Origin: an uncultured Pseudomonadota bacterium
GTDB taxonomy: Bacteria > Desulfobacterota_B > Binatia > UBA9968
Reading direction: 5' to 3'
Assembly (NCBI GenBank): GCA_946478635.1
Contig: CAMLCX010000283.1
Coordinates: forward strand, 1 to 6,574
Length of the DNA: 6,574 nt
In this document: positions 5,273 through 6,574 of the stretch, in pieces
How the letters are laid out: each line of letters opens with the position of its first letter
How positions within the stretch are numbered: position 1 is the stretch's first letter
Made by a program: the position numbers and the translations under genes
The notes under the pieces: generated by a model
The model's database searches: none
Told to the model about the DNA's origin: nothing
Seen by the model: only the letters and a program-made list of their open reading frames with translations

Positions 5273-6234
5273 CATAGCTCCATCTTTTTTCCCAGACCCC
5301 GCCGCTTCGCCTCTTCATAGAGCCACGTTGCGAAAGCGACATCGCCGTAGCCGCCCTGGGACTCGCGAAAAATATTGATCTCATCGCGGCGGGTTCGGCC
5401 GCGGGTTTGTCCCGTGACCAATTCCCCCAACTCGGGAATGCGGCTCCAGGAAAGTTTTCCTTCCGCAACCAATTCGACCAGCGGCAAGGCGGCCGAGCGA
5501 TCGCCGTAATTTCGTTCCTGCTCCTGACTGCCGACGACAATCTGATGCGCTTTGAGATGCAACCCGCGGCTCAATTCCGTCGGCTTGCCCATGCTGCTGA
5601 CGTGGGTGCCCGGGTCCACCCAGTCTTCGGGAAAAATCGGCGTCAGCGAATTGGTCGCGGTGAGAATGACGTCCATGCCGCGCACCGCATGCTCGGGGTT
5701 ATCGACACCGCGAACGCTGATGCCAAGCAGCTCCGCTCCTTCGTCGCAGAACTTCTTTCTTCGCTGCGGATCGCGGCTCGAGACGAATATTTCTTTAATG
5801 GGGCGCACGGTGAGCAAAGCTTTGAGAATGCCAAAAGCGTTTCGGCCGACGCCGAACAAGCCCAGCTTTCGCGCATCCTCGCGCGCCATATGCTTCGCGG
5901 CAATCGCCACCACGGCCGCAGTTCTCAACGTGCCGAAGGGAAATCCCATAAACGAAAGCAACTCGCCGCTCTCGGCATCGAAAAGCAGCGCATACATTTT
6001 ATCGCCGCCACCCAATCCGCTATTCGGCCCCAATCGCACGCCAACGCGCCGCGATCCCAAAAGAGCTCCGGAAACGACGCGCAAGCCGCTGCGTTCACCA
6101 ACGGGAATATGATACGGCGCATGCGGCACGATTTGTCCGGCGGCCTGTTGCCTATGCGTCTCCTCGATCAACTCGATGGCTTTTGGGAGATCGAGCAGTG
6201 GTTTCAACTCATCTCGACTGAGAAGTAACGGCAT
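5272..6234 (-). CDS. Ornithine cyclodeaminase/mu-crystallin family protein
   Basis: A 320-residue cytoplasmic NAD(P)-dependent enzyme of the usual family length. A dinucleotide-binding loop GVGRNA (128-133) follows the strand KLGLF. The family block DAESGELLSFM (86-96) with LRTAAVVAIAAKHMA (103-117) carries the conserved Arg104. GTHVSSMGK (209-217), IVVGSQEQ (232-239) and the C-terminal GDVAFATWLYEEA (297-309) also fit. In Pseudomonas putida ornithine cyclodeaminase, Lys69 and Asp228 act on ornithine. By eye the Lys site aligns with Arg67 (GVRLGP), and the 'GAD' motif reads GKPTEL without Asp. So true ornithine cyclodeaminase activity is doubtful, and a ketimine/imine reductase or another dehydrogenase role is as likely. 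The start has GGAG 4 nt upstream. It is the first gene of the minus-strand run, 130 nt before the importer. Confidence 0.88.
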   Translation of the reverse strand: MPLLLSRDELKPLLDLPKAIELIEETHRQQAAGQIVPHAPYHIPVGERSGLRVVSGALLGSRRVGVRLGPNSGLGGGDKMYALLFDAESGELLSFMGFPFGTLRTAAVVAIAAKHMAREDARKLGLFGVGRNAFGILKALLTVRPIKEIFVSSRDPQRRKKFCDEGAELLGISVRGVDNPEHAVRGMDVILTATNSLTPIFPEDWVDPGTHVSSMGKPTELSRGLHLKAHQIVVGSQEQERNYGDRSAALPLVELVAEGKLSWSRIPELGELVTGQTRGRTRRDEINIFRESQGGYGDVAFATWLYEEAKRRGLGKKMEL

Positions 6235-6255
6235 GTCTCTCCAAGAAACGTTTTG

Positions 6256-6268
6256 AACGACTGGAACG
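6256..6268 (+). repeat. Third copy of the 13-nt motif, upstream of the cyclodeaminase-like gene
   Basis: AACGACTGGAACG lies 22 nt upstream of the ATG at 6234, in the same orientation as the two copies at 5231-5261. The distance to the start codon puts it in the likely leader or promoter region, so an operator role is possible. The copies in the other intergenic gap argue equally for a dispersed repeat. Confidence 0.45.
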
Positions 6269-6360
6269 TTGAGAGCGGCTATCAGCCTCTGGAAACCGCC
6301 CTAGCCGTTCGACCGCAACCTATAAGCCCTCTTGATGAGTTTCAAGGATCACCCGCAAGC

Positions 6361-6378
6361 CGCAGTTACATAACTGCG
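6361..6378. repeat. Perfect 18-nt inverted repeat CGCAGTTA-CA-TAACTGCG
   Basis: Two perfect 8-nt arms are separated by 2 nt, about 127 nt upstream of the cyclodeaminase-like start. The size and near-zero spacer are like operators bound by dimeric helix-turn-helix regulators. It has no relation to the neighbouring CCGAGTAG-type repeats. No regulator gene is visible in the window. Confidence 0.45.
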
Positions 6379-6424
6379 CCCCTCGCTACGCGACCGCGGA
6401 CGGTCTCTACTCGGGGAGTCGGCC
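6379..6424. repeat. Diverged copy of the CCCTTCGATACG...CTACTCAGGA repeat
   Basis: The stretch reads CCCCTCGCTACG, then an internal hairpin GACCG-CGGA-CGGTC (6392-6405), then CTACTCGGGGAGTCGG. It aligns with 6495-6540, which reads CCCTTCGATACG, hairpin, then CTACTCAGGACGGTCGG. The flanks are conserved while the hairpin sequence differs but stays self-complementary, which suggests the fold rather than the sequence is retained. Confidence 0.5.
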
Positions 6425-6463
6425 GGTTGAGTTGCTTTGGTTCGATGAACAGTAATACCCACG

Positions 6464-6494
6464 ATCCGATTTCCCGAGTAGCGCGAAGCGCGTA
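6464..6494 (+). repeat. Direct repeat copy 1 (31 nt)
   Basis: It is identical to 6544-6574 except at one base (A at 6469 against G at 6549), 80 nt apart. The core TTCCCGAGTAGCGCGAAGCG continues to CGTA and contains a small GCGC-GAA-GCGC hairpin. With 6495-6533 it forms a head-to-head inverted pair, since TCCCGAGTA (6472-6480) is complementary to TACTCAGGA (6525-6533) at 8 of 9 positions. Confidence 0.7.
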
Positions 6495-6500
6495 CCCTTC

Positions 6501-6529
6501 GATACGGCAGCGTTGTTCGCTGCCTACTC
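6501..6529. repeat. Hairpin inside the dispersed repeat
   Basis: GGCAGCG (6506-6512), loop TTGTT, CGCTGCC (6518-6524) is a perfect 7-bp stem, flanked by GATAC on the left and TACTC on the right. It is the central hairpin of the CCCTTCGATACG...CTACTCAGGAC repeat unit, a kind widely seen between genes in environmental bacterial genomes. Confidence 0.6.
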
Positions 6530-6543
6530 AGGACGGTCGGATA

Positions 6544-6574
6544 ATCCGGTTTCCCGAGTAGCGCGAAGCGCGTA
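6544..6574 (+). repeat. Direct repeat copy 2 (31 nt), reaching the window edge
   Basis: This is the second copy of the 6464-6494 element and ends exactly at the last base of the window, so the array may continue. The 80-nt period (31-nt repeat plus 49-nt interval) and the palindromic content of the interval point to repeated palindromic elements, not a CRISPR array. Confidence 0.65.

Larger units (their letters stand above)
6269..6574. other. Intergenic region dominated by palindromic repeats
   Basis: These 306 nt up to the window edge contain no supported gene. The only long open frame, at 6253-6561 on the plus strand, is composed of repeat sequence and has no recognisable protein features. 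Positions 6269-6360 show nothing identifiable. From 6361 onward there is an 18-nt inverted repeat, a diverged repeat copy (6379-6424), a 31-nt direct repeat pair and a hairpin. A promoter for the minus-strand genes should lie in or near 6240-6360, but no clear -35/-10 pair was recognised. Confidence 0.6.

Noticed and set aside
5407..6228. 273-codon open frame on the plus strand
   Set aside because: It lies entirely antisense to the cyclodeaminase-like gene, whose family motifs are clear. The plus-strand product has no recognisable domain and arises from codon bias of the real gene.
6290..6345. tRNA-like GTTCGACC stretch
   Set aside because: A T-loop-like GTTCGA occurs, but no acceptor or anticodon stems could be paired around it.
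6253..6561. 102-codon plus-strand open frame at the right end
   Set aside because: Most of it is palindromic repeat sequence, and no domain was recognised. A short divergent gene cannot be fully excluded but is unsupported.
6464..6574. Possible CRISPR array
   Set aside because: Only two copies are present, the 49-nt interval is itself palindromic and related to the repeat, and diverged inverted copies lie nearby. This fits dispersed palindromic repeats.

Overview
The window comes from a Gram-negative-type bacterial chromosome of moderately high GC. The substrate-binding protein has a secretion signal, the transporter resembles proteobacterial Fbp/Afu/Pot-like importers, and the non-coding stretches are packed with short dispersed palindromic repeats. 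The gene combination (ornithine-cyclodeaminase-like enzyme, ABC importer with a fused permease, two-domain VOC protein) and the repeat types recall uncultured soil proteobacteria of the old 'Deltaproteobacteria'/Binatota/Rokubacteria kind. That placement is an impression, not a demonstrated assignment. No mobile element with a transposase, no RNA gene and no CRISPR array was seen.

All five convincing genes lie on the minus strand and are read from right to left. They are an ornithine cyclodeaminase/mu-crystallin family protein (6234 to 5272), a periplasmic solute-binding protein (5141 to 4092), a fused two-domain ABC permease (4089 to 2389), an ABC ATPase with a C-terminal TOBE region (2392 to 1313) and a two-domain VOC (glyoxalase/extradiol dioxygenase fold) protein (1236 to 409). 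The three transporter genes are tightly coupled: 2 nt separate the binding protein from the permease, and the permease stop overlaps the ATPase GTG start in a GTGA. Gaps of 130 nt and 76 nt separate this core from the flanking enzymes. No convincing intrinsic terminator is seen in either gap, so a five-gene transcript is plausible.

Functional reading: the importer would bring a small organic or oxyanion substrate across the inner membrane. The binding protein belongs to the large Fe3+/thiamine/polyamine-type family but lacks an obvious iron-binding Tyr-Tyr pair, so the substrate is open. The cyclodeaminase-like enzyme keeps its NAD(P) fold, but the active-site Lys and Asp of true ornithine cyclodeaminase do not seem to be conserved, pointing to another imine/ketimine or amino-acid-like substrate. 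The VOC protein could act on the same compound or a breakdown product. Together this looks like an uncharacterised uptake-and-catabolism cassette.

Non-coding regions: 1-408 holds a short REP-like hairpin and a nested set of inverted repeats built from 9-nt units. The gap 5142-5271 holds a GC-rich 51-nt imperfect palindrome and two copies of a 13-nt motif that recurs upstream of the cyclodeaminase gene. Positions 6269-6574 hold an inverted repeat and several copies of a dispersed palindromic repeat that runs off the window end.
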